Origin: an uncultured Gammaproteobacteria bacterium
GTDB taxonomy: Bacteria > Pseudomonadota > Gammaproteobacteria > Halothiobacillales > Halothiobacillaceae
Length of the DNA stretch: 5,962 bases
Direction: 5' to 3'
Assembly: GCA_938004235.1 (NCBI GenBank)
Contig: CALKWL010000213.1
Coordinates: 1 to 5,962, forward strand
This document shows, in pieces, positions 1 to 5,962 of this stretch. Position 1 is the stretch's first letter. Every line of letters begins with the position of its first letter. The notes under the pieces were generated by a model, which was not told where the DNA came from, made no database searches, and saw only the letters and a program-made list of their open reading frames with translations. The position numbers and the translations under genes were made by a program.

Positions 1-441
1 CACCGCCTGCGCCGGCGGGCGGACATTCAGCGTTGCAAGCTGTCGCAAGGCATCGGCATCGACCACCTTGGGCAAGCTAGTGCGCATAGCCTGCACAAAC
101 ATCGCCCGACTCCAGTCGTCCTGACCAAGCCCTGGGCCAAGCACCACCACGCTGGCGAGCTCGAGCAGAGCTTGCAGTGCATCAGGACTTTCGACGGCAT
201 GAACCATCAGCTCCGGACGCCCCGCCCCCAAAAAAGCCGCATGACTTGCACGTGTGGCCACACTGACCAGACCCGCGCCCAGCCTGGCCGCCGCCTCCGC
301 CGCCAGGCGCGCCGCACCGGCCATGCCATGATTGCCGCCAATCACCAGCACATGCCCGAAATCGCCCTTGTGCGCGTCGGGCGCACGCGACGGCAGGGCG
401 CCGCGCAAGTCACGTAGAACGTAGTCGGCAACGGGCGTCAT
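1..441 (-). CDS. nnrD: ADP-dependent NAD(P)H-hydrate dehydratase (NnrD/YjeF C-terminal type), partial, C-terminus beyond window
   Basis: The protein would repair hydrated, redox-dead NADHX and NADPHX by ADP-dependent dehydration in the cytosol (family knowledge). The frame is open for 147 residues from ATG 441-439 to the window edge and has no stop. Visible family marks are GDFGHVLVIGG (26-36), the AGAARLAAEAAARLGAGLVS segment (41-60), RPELMVHA (75-82), the GPGLG nucleotide-binding loop (102-106) and VVDADAL (126-132). These are typical of the ribokinase-like fold of this family. The C-terminal half, with the usual GTGD-type catalytic motif, lies outside the window. The start lies 8 nt after the trpS stop, and an AGGG overlapping that stop sits 6 nt before the ATG, so translational coupling is likely. 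In many proteobacteria this domain is fused behind an NADHX epimerase domain; here trpS occupies the space directly upstream, so it appears stand-alone. Family assignment is firm. Confidence 0.9.
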   Translation of the reverse strand, partial: MTPVADYVLRDLRGALPSRAPDAHKGDFGHVLVIGGNHGMAGAARLAAEAAARLGAGLVSVATRASHAAFLGAGRPELMVHAVESPDALQALLELASVVVLGPGLGQDDWSRAMFVQAMRTSLPKVVDADALRQLATLNVRPPAQAV

Positions 442-449
442 TGGCAACC

Positions 450-1463
450 CTAGCGACGCGGGATAAAGCCGAGCACATCCATGCTGCGGCGCAGAGTGAT
501 TTCCGCACGCTCTGCGGCCTTGTCGGCGCCTGCGTGCAGGATGCGCATCAGCTCAGCCGGATCATCGCGCAGCGCGTGATAACGCTGCTGCACAGGCTCC
601 AGAAAGGCCACCACCGCTTCAGCCGTGGTCTTTTTCAGATTACCATAGCCCTGCCCGGCCAATTGTGCCTCCCAATGCGCAATCGACTCGCCCGACACCG
701 TCGCAAGCAGGGTGAGCAGATTGGACACGCCGGGTTTGGCCTGCGGGTCGAAGCGGATCTCGTTATCCGAATCCGTGACCGCGCGCATCAATTTTTTGCG
801 CACCTTGGCCGGATCGTCCAGCAGGGCAATCGAGGCTTGCTCGTTCGGATCGGATTTGGACATTTTCTTCTCAGGCTCCTGCAAGCTCATGATGCGCCCG
901 CCGACTTCGGGAATCATCGGCTCAGGCACGGTAAAAATCTCGCCATACAGATTGTTGAAGCGTATGGCCAGATCACGCGCCAGCTCTAGATGCTGCTTCT
1001 GGTCATGCCCCACGGGCACGAGATCGGATTGATACAGAAGAATGTCCGCCGCCATCAGCACTGGGTAATCGAACAGGCCGACGTTGATATTCGCCTCATG
1101 TTGCGCCGATTTGTCCTTGAACTGGGTCATGCGCGACAGCTCACCCATGTAGGCATAGCAATTCAGCAGCCAGCCCATCTCGGCATGAGCGGGAACATGC
1201 GACTGCACAAACAGGGTGGACTTGGCCGGATCAATGCCACAGGCGAGATAGAGCGCAATAAAATCCAGGCTGCGCTCGCGCAGCAACTTCGGATCCTGGC
1301 GCACGGTGATAGCATGCAGATCCACCAGCATGAACAGGCTGTCATGGGTTTCCTGGAGCTTGACCCAGTTTTTGATGGCGCCGATGTAGTGACCAATCAA
1401 CAGGTTGCCCGAAGGCTGAATCCCGGAAAGAACCACCGGGCGAGCGTGAGAAGCGGTTGTCAT
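450..1463 (-). CDS. trpS: Tryptophanyl-tRNA synthetase (class Ic aminoacyl-tRNA synthetase)
   Basis: The enzyme charges tRNA-Trp with tryptophan using ATP, in the cytosol, as a homodimer (family knowledge). At 337 residues it is complete and of normal bacterial TrpRS length. The opening [19 protein letters not shown] (11-29) contains the HIGH-equivalent GHYIG (24-28). [19 protein letters not shown] (137-155) is the tryptophan and adenylate pocket, with Asp140 at the position that contacts the indole nitrogen in studied TrpRS. KMSKS (200-204) is the intact ATP-binding loop, and the C-terminal helical region follows. The ATG at 1463-1461 fits the family N-terminus, but I see no clear Shine-Dalgarno before it. 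It is followed 8 nt later by the nnrD-like gene, suggesting a two-gene operon. A palindrome with a T-run in the trpS direction lies just upstream (1498-1527) and could affect leader transcription, which is speculative. No T-box features were seen. Confidence 0.97.
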   Translation of the reverse strand: MTTASHARPVVLSGIQPSGNLLIGHYIGAIKNWVKLQETHDSLFMLVDLHAITVRQDPKLLRERSLDFIALYLACGIDPAKSTLFVQSHVPAHAEMGWLLNCYAYMGELSRMTQFKDKSAQHEANINVGLFDYPVLMAADILLYQSDLVPVGHDQKQHLELARDLAIRFNNLYGEIFTVPEPMIPEVGGRIMSLQEPEKKMSKSDPNEQASIALLDDPAKVRKKLMRAVTDSDNEIRFDPQAKPGVSNLLTLLATVSGESIAHWEAQLAGQGYGNLKKTTAEAVVAFLEPVQQRYHALRDDPAELMRILHAGADKAAERAEITLRRSMDVLGFIPRR

Positions 1464-1497
1464 AAAAATTGGTTAGAGTTGCAAGTGTTAACAGAAT

Positions 1498-1527
1498 ACT
1501 GAAAAACTCATCCATGAGTTTGTCAGT
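1498..1527. repeat. Inverted repeat A (14-nt arms, 2-nt centre)
   Basis: Arms 1498-1511 and 1514-1527 are complementary at 13 of 14 positions; the only mismatch is A1503 against G1522. The centre is CC and the core reads AAACTCATCCATGAGTTT. Read on the minus strand, toward trpS, the inner 8-bp stem is followed by TTTTTC, so it loosely resembles an intrinsic terminator or attenuator 34 nt before the trpS start. The stem is AT-rich, so terminator strength is doubtful. It directly abuts inverted repeat B. Confidence 0.85.
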
Positions 1528-1583
1528 CCTACCGGGTTCGGTGGGCTTGCGCCAGCTTCGCGTTCACGCCCGAACTCGGTAGG
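1528..1583. repeat. Inverted repeat B (14-nt arms, 28-nt loop)
   Basis: Arms 1528-1541 (CCTACCGGGTTCGG) and 1570-1583 (CCGAACTCGGTAGG) pair at 13 Watson-Crick positions plus G1535 against T1576, which is a G-U wobble if transcribed rightward. The 28-nt loop contains TTGCGCC (1547-1553), which is also complementary to GGCGCAA at 1582-1588 and so offers an alternative fold. It is flush with repeat A on one side and repeat E on the other. Confidence 0.85.
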
Positions 1584-1615
1584 CGCAAATCAATCAGTTA
1601 CGTGTTTGACTTGCG
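1584..1615. repeat. Inverted repeat E (10-nt arms, imperfect)
   Basis: CGCAAATCAA (1584-1593) faces TTGACTTGCG (1606-1615). Nine of ten positions pair, and A1589 against C1610 is the mismatch (a U-G wobble on minus-strand RNA). Two further inner pairs are possible (1595/1604 and 1596/1603). It is weaker than its neighbours, but it starts on the base after repeat B ends. Confidence 0.6.
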
Positions 1616-1618
1616 TGC

Positions 1619-1634
1619 GGGACATCCATGTCCC
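1619..1634. repeat. Inverted repeat C (perfect 7-nt arms, 2-nt centre)
   Basis: GGGACAT (1619-1625) and ATGTCCC (1628-1634) flank a CC centre. The central octamer CATCCATG is identical to that of repeat A, while the outer stem differs. On the minus strand the palindrome begins inside GTGGGACATGG. A GTGG or GTAG tetranucleotide before a small palindrome is typical of REP elements mobilised by TnpA-REP (RAYT) proteins, so a REP-like origin is possible but not shown. Confidence 0.75.
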
Positions 1635-1638
1635 ACCT

Positions 1639-1681
1639 TAACAGGCTGCTTAATGTTTACTAAACATTAAGCAGCCTGTTA
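1639..1681. repeat. Inverted repeat D: perfect palindrome with 21-nt arms and 1-nt centre
   Basis: Arms 1639-1659 (starting TAACAGGCTGC) and 1661-1681 (ending GCAGCCTGTTA) are perfect reverse complements around C1660. No poly-T tract follows on either strand, so it does not look like an ordinary rho-independent terminator. No gene ends here either: the neighbouring genes diverge. Candidate roles are a mobile palindromic element, a cruciform or hairpin-forming site, or a dimeric regulator site (innermost TGTTTACTAAACA). Confidence 0.92.
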
Positions 1682-1871
1682 TTGATTCAGCCATCCCGCT
1701 CTGTTTTAAGCCGTGACATTGCCCCAACCTTGATCAAAAGTTCAAACCTCATCTGGCCGAATCAATAAACGCTACCCATGATAGGCTGGGCAAGCGCGTG
1801 ATGCCAACGCACCTCGCTACAATATTCAGAACCTGCTCAAGCACCACGACCCGACAACACGTGTTTTAAGA

Positions 1872-3842
1872 ATGCACCAAAGCGCCCTGATCGAAGTTCT
1901 GCTCCTGCTCGCTGTCTCGGTGATCGCTGTCACCGTGTTTCGCCGCATCAATTTGCCTCCCATCCTGGCCTACCTTGGCGTTGGCGCTCTGATCGGCCCG
2001 CATGCTCTTGGTTGGGTAGCAGAGTCGGAAAACACCCGCGTCCTGGCCGAATTCGGCGTAGTTTTTCTGCTGTTTACGCTGGGGCTGGAGTTTTCCATCA
2101 GCAAGCTCAGCTCCATGCGCCGCGCCGTGCTGGGCATGGGCGGTGCGCAGGTGGTGACGACAACCCTGGTGGCGGGACTGGGTGCATGGATGCTGGATCT
2201 GTCCCTACCCGCCGCCCTGGTCATCGGCGGCGTTCTGGCCATGTCATCGACAGCCATTGTCATCAAGCTTCTGGCTGAACAGCTTGAGATCAACTCCCGG
2301 CACGGGCGCTCGGCGGTGGGCATTTTGCTGTTCCAGGATCTGGCGGTCATCCCCTTCCTTATCGTTATCCCGGCACTGGCCTCTGGCGACGATGACATCG
2401 GAATAGACCTGGTCATCGCCCTCATCAAGGGGATTGCTGTCACCGCCGCCATGCTGGCCGGGGGACGCTGGCTGCTCCGCCCGATGTTCAACGAAATCGC
2501 CAAGGCGCGCTCCCCGGAGTTATTTACCCTGGCCGTACTGCTGGTTGCCCTGTCCTCTGCCGCGCTGACGCAAACGGCGGGTCTGTCGCTGGCATTAGGC
2601 GCATTCCTTGCCGGCATCATGCTTTCGGAAACCGCCTTTCGCCATCAGATCGAAAGCGATATCCGCCCCTTTCAGGATGTGCTTTTAGGCCTGTTCTTCA
2701 TCACCATCGGCATGCTGCTCGACATGCACGCCCTGCCCCAGTACCTGCCCCCCGCGCTGTTGCTACTGGTACTGCTGGTCTTGATGAAGACTCTGATTAT
2801 CTACATCGTGGGCATTAGCCTGAATCAAGAGCCCGGCGTCGCGCTGCGCACCGGGCTGGTGCTGGCGCAGGGCGGCGAATTTGGTTTCGCCCTACTCTCG
2901 CTAGCCACCCGCGACCACCTGCTTGACCACGACACCACGCAAATCGTGCTCACCGCCGTGCTCATGAGCATGATCGTCACCCCCTTCCTCGTGCGCTGGA
3001 ACGGGCGTATCGCCAAGACTCTGGTGCGCAGCTACAAGCAAAACTATGTCGAAATGCGCGAAGGCATTTCGCAGAAAAACACCGACCTCAGCGACCATGT
3101 CATCATCACCGGCTTTGGTCGCGTCGGACAGAATCTGGCCTATCTTCTCGACCAGGAGGACGTGCCGTATATCGCTCTGGAAGTCGACCCGGACATCATC
3201 GCCAAGGCACAAAGCGCCGGTTACAACGTGCACTTCGCCAACGCAACCCATTCAGACATGCTGCACGCCGCCGGCATCAACAAGGCGCGCGCCCTGGTCA
3301 TCACCCACCATGACACCGATGCCGCGATCAAAACCCTGCATGTCGCTCGCCTGAACCACCCTGACCTGCCCATTTTTGTACGCGCGCTGTCCATCAACCG
3401 ACTGGATGAAATTATCGAGGCCGGCGCCACCGAGGTGGTTCCGGATGCCTTTGAAGCCAGCCTGATGCTCGGTTCACACCTCATGCGCCATATGGGCATT
3501 CCCATGCGGCGCATTTTTCACCGCACACAACGTATCCGCCAGGACAACTACAGTCTGTTGCGACATATCTTCCAAGGGCGCGGTGAACTGGTGGACGCCG
3601 CCCACGCCCTGCGCGGCTCGCTGGCCAGCATCAACCTTTCCCCAGGCGCCTGGGCTGTGGGTCGCACCCTGGGCGAGGCGCTTGATGGATTGAAAGTTTT
3701 TCCGGACGCCATTCGTCGCGGCGGAATCAAGGGCGAAATGCCTGCGGCCTCGACCGTATTGCAAGAGGACGACATTCTCATCCTTTACGGATCCGAAGCC
3801 GATCTTGCGCGCGCCGAACAAAGACTGCTTGGCGGAAGCTAG
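1872..3842 (+). CDS. CPA2-family monovalent cation:proton antiporter with RCK domain (KefB/YbaL-like)
   Basis: This inner-membrane exchanger of K+ or Na+ for H+ has a regulatory nucleotide-binding tail and 656 residues. The Na_H_Exchanger domain spans about 5-380 with some 12 hydrophobic segments. It includes LPPILAYLGVGALIGP (28-43), FTLGLEFS (68-75), AMSSTAIVIKLL (123-134), LLFQDLAVIP (152-161; Asp156 matches the ion-binding aspartate of KefC-type proteins) and AQGGEFGF (332-339). The TrkA-N/RCK Rossmann domain (about 408-525) has the GFGRVG dinucleotide loop (414-419) and acidic EVD (437-439). A TrkA-C domain covers about 580-655. The start is the first usable ATG; its Shine-Dalgarno (AAG) is poor. 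The gene lies 28 nt before cydA, so co-transcription is likely. Ion choice and any glutathione gating cannot be read from sequence, and no KefF/KefG-like ancillary gene is adjacent, so I give no symbol. YbaL, RosB or KefB naming are all possible. Confidence 0.93.
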   Translation: MHQSALIEVLLLLAVSVIAVTVFRRINLPPILAYLGVGALIGPHALGWVAESENTRVLAEFGVVFLLFTLGLEFSISKLSSMRRAVLGMGGAQVVTTTLVAGLGAWMLDLSLPAALVIGGVLAMSSTAIVIKLLAEQLEINSRHGRSAVGILLFQDLAVIPFLIVIPALASGDDDIGIDLVIALIKGIAVTAAMLAGGRWLLRPMFNEIAKARSPELFTLAVLLVALSSAALTQTAGLSLALGAFLAGIMLSETAFRHQIESDIRPFQDVLLGLFFITIGMLLDMHALPQYLPPALLLLVLLVLMKTLIIYIVGISLNQEPGVALRTGLVLAQGGEFGFALLSLATRDHLLDHDTTQIVLTAVLMSMIVTPFLVRWNGRIAKTLVRSYKQNYVEMREGISQKNTDLSDHVIITGFGRVGQNLAYLLDQEDVPYIALEVDPDIIAKAQSAGYNVHFANATHSDMLHAAGINKARALVITHHDTDAAIKTLHVARLNHPDLPIFVRALSINRLDEIIEAGATEVVPDAFEASLMLGSHLMRHMGIPMRRIFHRTQRIRQDNYSLLRHIFQGRGELVDAAHALRGSLASINLSPGAWAVGRTLGEALDGLKVFPDAIRRGGIKGEMPAASTVLQEDDILILYGSEADLARAEQRLLGGS

Positions 3843-3856
3843 GCCTGCGTACCCAT

Positions 3857-3861
3857 AGGAG
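3857..3861 (+). promoter_or_regulatory. Ribosome binding site of cydA, fixing the GTG start
   Basis: AGGAG lies 9 nt before GTG 3871. The next in-frame ATG (3877) would leave 15 nt, so the GTG start is preferred. The site lies in the 28-nt gap after the antiporter stop. Confidence 0.75.
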
Positions 3862-3870
3862 CAAACTGAC

Positions 3871-5283
3871 GTGGAAATGCTGCAAAACCCCGAGTTCCTC
3901 TCCCGGATCCAATTTGCCTTCCTTGCCATGTTCCATATTCTCTGGCCGCCATTGACGGTAGGCTTGGCCATCATCATCCTGGGTCTTGAGGCGACCTGGC
4001 TGAAAACAAAAAATATTTTCTACTACCACCAGACCCGCTTCTGGACACGAATCTTCATGATTAACTTCGGCGTCGGGGTTATCAGCGGCATTCCCCTGGA
4101 ATTTGCATTCGGCACCAACTGGGGACCATTTTCGATTGCCAGCGGCGACTTCTTCGGCAATATCCTTGGCTTTGAAACTGCCATGGCCTTCATGCTCGAA
4201 GCGGGTTTTCTAGGGATTATGCTTTTTGGATGGAACAGGGTTAGCGGCGGAATGCACTTGTTCGCCACCAGCATGGTGGTTTTCGGCAGCACCCTATCCG
4301 TTTTCTGGATTATGGTCGCCAACTCATGGATGCAAACACCCGCCGGAGTCGAATACGTGAACGGAAAATTTGTTATTACCGACTATCTTGCAGCCATATT
4401 CAACCCTGATCTCGGCCATGCGTTCTGGCATATGTTCATCGCCTGCATCGAATTGAGCCTGGTGGTGGTTGCCGGAATCAGCGCGTATTACCTTCTCAAA
4501 CAGCGTGAAACCAAGTTTTTTCTTCCCGCTTTCAAAACTTCGGTACTTGCACTCATTCTGGTCGCTCCCGTCCAAATTTTGATCGGCGATTCGGCTGGCG
4601 GTGCCTTGGCGGATACCCAGCCGGCAAAACTCGCTGCAATTGAAGCGCACTGGGAAACCAACCCCGCCGGCGAAGGCGCTCCTTGGGCGGTTTTAGCCAT
4701 TCCTGATCCTGAAAATCAACGCAACCTGTGGGAGTGGTCGATTCCCAATGCACTGAGTCTGATTGTCACACATTCACTCACCGGCGCCGTCGTCGGCCTG
4801 CGTGACTTCAAACGCGAAGACCAACCTCCCGTCTGGATTCCGTTTTATGCCTTCCGCATCATGGTGGCCGCCGGGGTATTTATGGCGCTTATGGCTTTAT
4901 GGACAGCATGGCTTTTCTGGCGTCAAAAGCAGCGCATGACGGCGGAGAATATCAACCAAAACCCATGGCTGCTTCGCGGATGGATTCTCGCCATTCCTGC
5001 CGCTTACATTGCCGTAGAAATGGGTTGGATGGTGCGTGAAATTGGCCGCCAGCCCTGGATTGTTTACGGCATGATGCGCACGGAACACGGTGTTTCCGCA
5101 CTCCCCCTGGCCGCTGTGCAATGGTCTTTATTCTCGTTTTTCGTGTTTTACCTGGCGATAGGTATTGCCGCGTTTTATTTCATGCGCCATGTATTGCGCA
5201 AAGGCCCCGCCTATGAATCACCGCCGCGATACCATAAAAACAAGACTACGCCCATGTCCTCGATGAATGACGGCGGTTATTGA
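3871..5283 (+). CDS. cydA: Cytochrome bd quinol oxidase subunit I, short Q-loop (CIO/CioA) type
   Basis: This is the haem-bearing subunit of the inner-membrane bd oxidase, which oxidises quinol and reduces O2 to water without proton pumping. The 470 residues start at GTG. By alignment from memory with E. coli CydA, the key residues are present: His22 (H19, haem b595), Glu102 and Glu110 (E99, E107, proton path), His187 and Met331 (H186, M393, haem b558 ligands), Lys253 and Glu258 (K252, E257, quinol site) and Glu383 (E445, haem region). GRQPW (392-396) is intact. Only about 20 residues (311-331) separate the VVGL segment from FRIM, where E. coli has a long insert, so the Q-loop is of the short, CIO-like kind. 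cioA would be an equally valid name. It follows the antiporter by 28 nt and overlaps cydB by one base. Sampled GC is lower than in the antiporter. Cyanide insensitivity and oxygen affinity are not readable from sequence. Confidence 0.96.
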   Translation: MEMLQNPEFLSRIQFAFLAMFHILWPPLTVGLAIIILGLEATWLKTKNIFYYHQTRFWTRIFMINFGVGVISGIPLEFAFGTNWGPFSIASGDFFGNILGFETAMAFMLEAGFLGIMLFGWNRVSGGMHLFATSMVVFGSTLSVFWIMVANSWMQTPAGVEYVNGKFVITDYLAAIFNPDLGHAFWHMFIACIELSLVVVAGISAYYLLKQRETKFFLPAFKTSVLALILVAPVQILIGDSAGGALADTQPAKLAAIEAHWETNPAGEGAPWAVLAIPDPENQRNLWEWSIPNALSLIVTHSLTGAVVGLRDFKREDQPPVWIPFYAFRIMVAAGVFMALMALWTAWLFWRQKQRMTAENINQNPWLLRGWILAIPAAYIAVEMGWMVREIGRQPWIVYGMMRTEHGVSALPLAAVQWSLFSFFVFYLAIGIAAFYFMRHVLRKGPAYESPPRYHKNKTTPMSSMNDGGY

Positions 5284-5918
5284 TGGACGCGATCATACTG
5301 GATAGCACCCACCATCTTCTGGCCACGGCCTGGTTTGCCATTATCGGCCTATTTCTGGTGTTCTATGTCGTACTGGATGGTTTTGACCTGGGTATGGGCA
5401 TACTCTCGCTCGCGGCGCCAAGCGAACACTACCGCGGCGCCATGATGCGCAGCATAGGCAGCATCTGGGATGCCAACGAAACCTGGCTGGTGATCGTTGG
5501 CGGCACATTGTTTGGCGCGTTTCCCCTGGTCTACGGCACGGTATTGCACGGGCTTTATATTCCGATCACGCTAATGTTGCTCGGATTTATACTGCGCGGC
5601 GTTTCATTCGAGTTTTACGCCTTATCCTCACGCAAAAAACTTTGGGGGACAGCGTTCGGCCTGGGGAGTCTGCTTGCCGTGATTGCGCAAGGTTTTGCCC
5701 TCGGCGGTTTGCTGGCCGGCATGAAGATTGAAAACGGATTGTTTATTGGAGGAATCTTCGACTGGTTTTCCGCCTTTAGCCTGATGGTCGTGCTCGGCGT
5801 GATTGCCGGCTATTGCGTGCTCGGCGCAAATTACATGATCCTTAAATTCAGCGGAGCATTGCAAAACCATGCGTATACGCGCAGCACGATTTTTAGCCTG
5901 CTGATGCTATTTTTTGCC
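5283..5918 (+). CDS. cydB: Cytochrome bd quinol oxidase subunit II (CydB/CioB), partial, truncated by adapter
   Basis: Subunit II stabilises the haem-bearing subunit I in the bd oxidase. The ATG overlaps the cydA stop (TGATG, 5281-5285), and GGCGG at 5272-5276 is a possible weak ribosome site, so translation is probably coupled. Genuine sequence gives 212 residues: VVLDGFDLGMG (29-39) with the conserved Asp32, SIWDANETWLVIVGG (60-74) matching the WDGN motif region of CydB with Asp63, and FILRGVSFEFY (102-112). Several hydrophobic helices are visible. Family members are about 335-380 residues, so the C-terminal third or more is missing. From codon 213 the frame stays open but encodes RSEEHTSELQS, the translation of Illumina adapter, so I end the gene at 5918. 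This is a contig-end artefact, not a pseudogene. The junction could be off by a base or two. Confidence 0.95.
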
Positions 5919-5962
5919 AGATCGGAAGAGCACACGTCTGAACTCCAGTCACGTCAGTCAAT
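5919..5962 (+). other. Illumina TruSeq-type adapter plus index (artefact, non-genomic)
   Basis: The last 44 bases begin AGATCGGAAGAGC and continue through the exact 34-base TruSeq read-1 3' adapter, ending CCAGTCAC at 5952. The remaining GTCAGTCAAT fits an 8-base i7 index GTCAGTCA followed by AT, the first two bases of the sequence after the index, or else a 10-base index. It translates in the cydB frame to RSEEHTSELQSR, a known contaminant string in protein databases. It should be trimmed. Confidence 0.98.

Larger units (their letters stand above)
1464..1871. other. Divergent intergenic spacer between trpS and the antiporter gene
   Basis: About 408 bases with no reading frame that looks like a gene. 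The trpS-proximal half (1498-1681) is filled by five inverted repeats, listed separately. The half next to the antiporter (1682-1871) shows no strong structure. Weak promoter-like matches for the rightward genes are TACAAT at 1818-1823 (5 of 6 to a sigma-70 -10, but no credible -35) and TTCAAA/AATAAA at 1741-1746 and 1764-1769 (4 of 6 each, 17-nt spacer). Neither is convincing. TTGATCAA at 1730-1737 is a short palindrome but lacks the four-base centre of an FNR/ANR site. The antiporter frame is open upstream to 1785 but offers no ATG, GTG or TTG before 1872. No promoter for trpS could be named with confidence. Confidence 0.7.

Noticed and set aside
172..1502. Plus-strand open frames overlapping trpS and nnrD (for example 441-989 and 990-1502)
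   Set aside because: They lie opposite two clear family members, have Arg/His/Gln-rich compositions typical of antisense shadows, and show no recognisable domain.
1528..1583. tRNA gene or fragment suggested by GGTTCG-like bases in repeat B
   Set aside because: There is no acceptor stem, anticodon arm or CCA-side pairing; the segment is explained by one long hairpin.
1498..1681. CRISPR array
   Set aside because: The units are different palindromes, not identical direct repeats with regular spacers, and no cas gene is present.
1464..1700. T-box or tryptophan leader-peptide attenuator for trpS
   Set aside because: I saw no T-box consensus, specifier loop or short frame with consecutive Trp codons; T-boxes are also unusual outside Gram-positives.
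1730..1737. FNR/ANR-type site upstream of the antiporter-cyd operon
   Set aside because: TTGATCAA has the half-site bases but lacks the four-base spacer of the TTGAT-N4-ATCAA consensus, and no other half-site is correctly placed.
1970..5870. Minus-strand and alternative-frame open frames inside the antiporter, cydA and cydB
   Set aside because: Each is fully covered by a well-supported gene in another frame and has no domain or ribosome site of its own.
5919..5962. A novel hydrophilic C-terminal extension of CydB
   Set aside because: The bases are an exact Illumina adapter and index; the peptide is an artefact.

Overview
The window reads as a proteobacterial chromosome fragment, most likely from a gamma- or beta-proteobacterium or a relative. 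The evidence is moderate to high GC, a proteobacterial-type TrpRS, a KefB/YbaL-like antiporter and a short Q-loop cytochrome bd. Genus cannot be assigned from sequence alone. The right-hand end is a sequencing artefact: the last 44 bases are an Illumina TruSeq-type adapter with its index, so this is the edge of a draft or metagenomic contig and biological sequence stops at about 5918.

Left block, minus strand (1-1463): trpS (tryptophanyl-tRNA synthetase) is followed after 8 nt by a stand-alone nnrD-type NAD(P)H-hydrate dehydratase that runs off the left edge. The two are probably co-transcribed housekeeping or repair genes.

Divergent spacer (1464-1871, about 408 bp): no gene was recognised. 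Its trpS-proximal half holds five nearly abutting inverted repeats (1498-1681), including a perfect 21-bp-arm palindrome with a single-base centre. This is the most structured unexplained DNA in the window. The other half (1682-1871) must hold the leader of the rightward genes but shows only weak promoter-like matches.

Right block, plus strand (1872-5918): a 656-residue CPA2 monovalent cation:proton antiporter with a C-terminal RCK (TrkA-N/TrkA-C) module, then cydA/cioA (quinol oxidase subunit I) after a 28-nt gap, then cydB/cioB (subunit II) overlapping by one base. The layout suggests one operon joining a nucleotide-gated cation/proton exchanger with a cyanide-insensitive-type bd quinol oxidase. 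The oxidase builds proton motive force at low oxygen and the exchanger would spend or balance it; this coupling is inferred from gene order only. cydB is cut after residue 212, where the reading frame runs into adapter.

I found no convincing new defence, mobile or RNA system. The hairpin cluster is the only candidate for something undescribed, and a palindromic repeat family is its simplest explanation.
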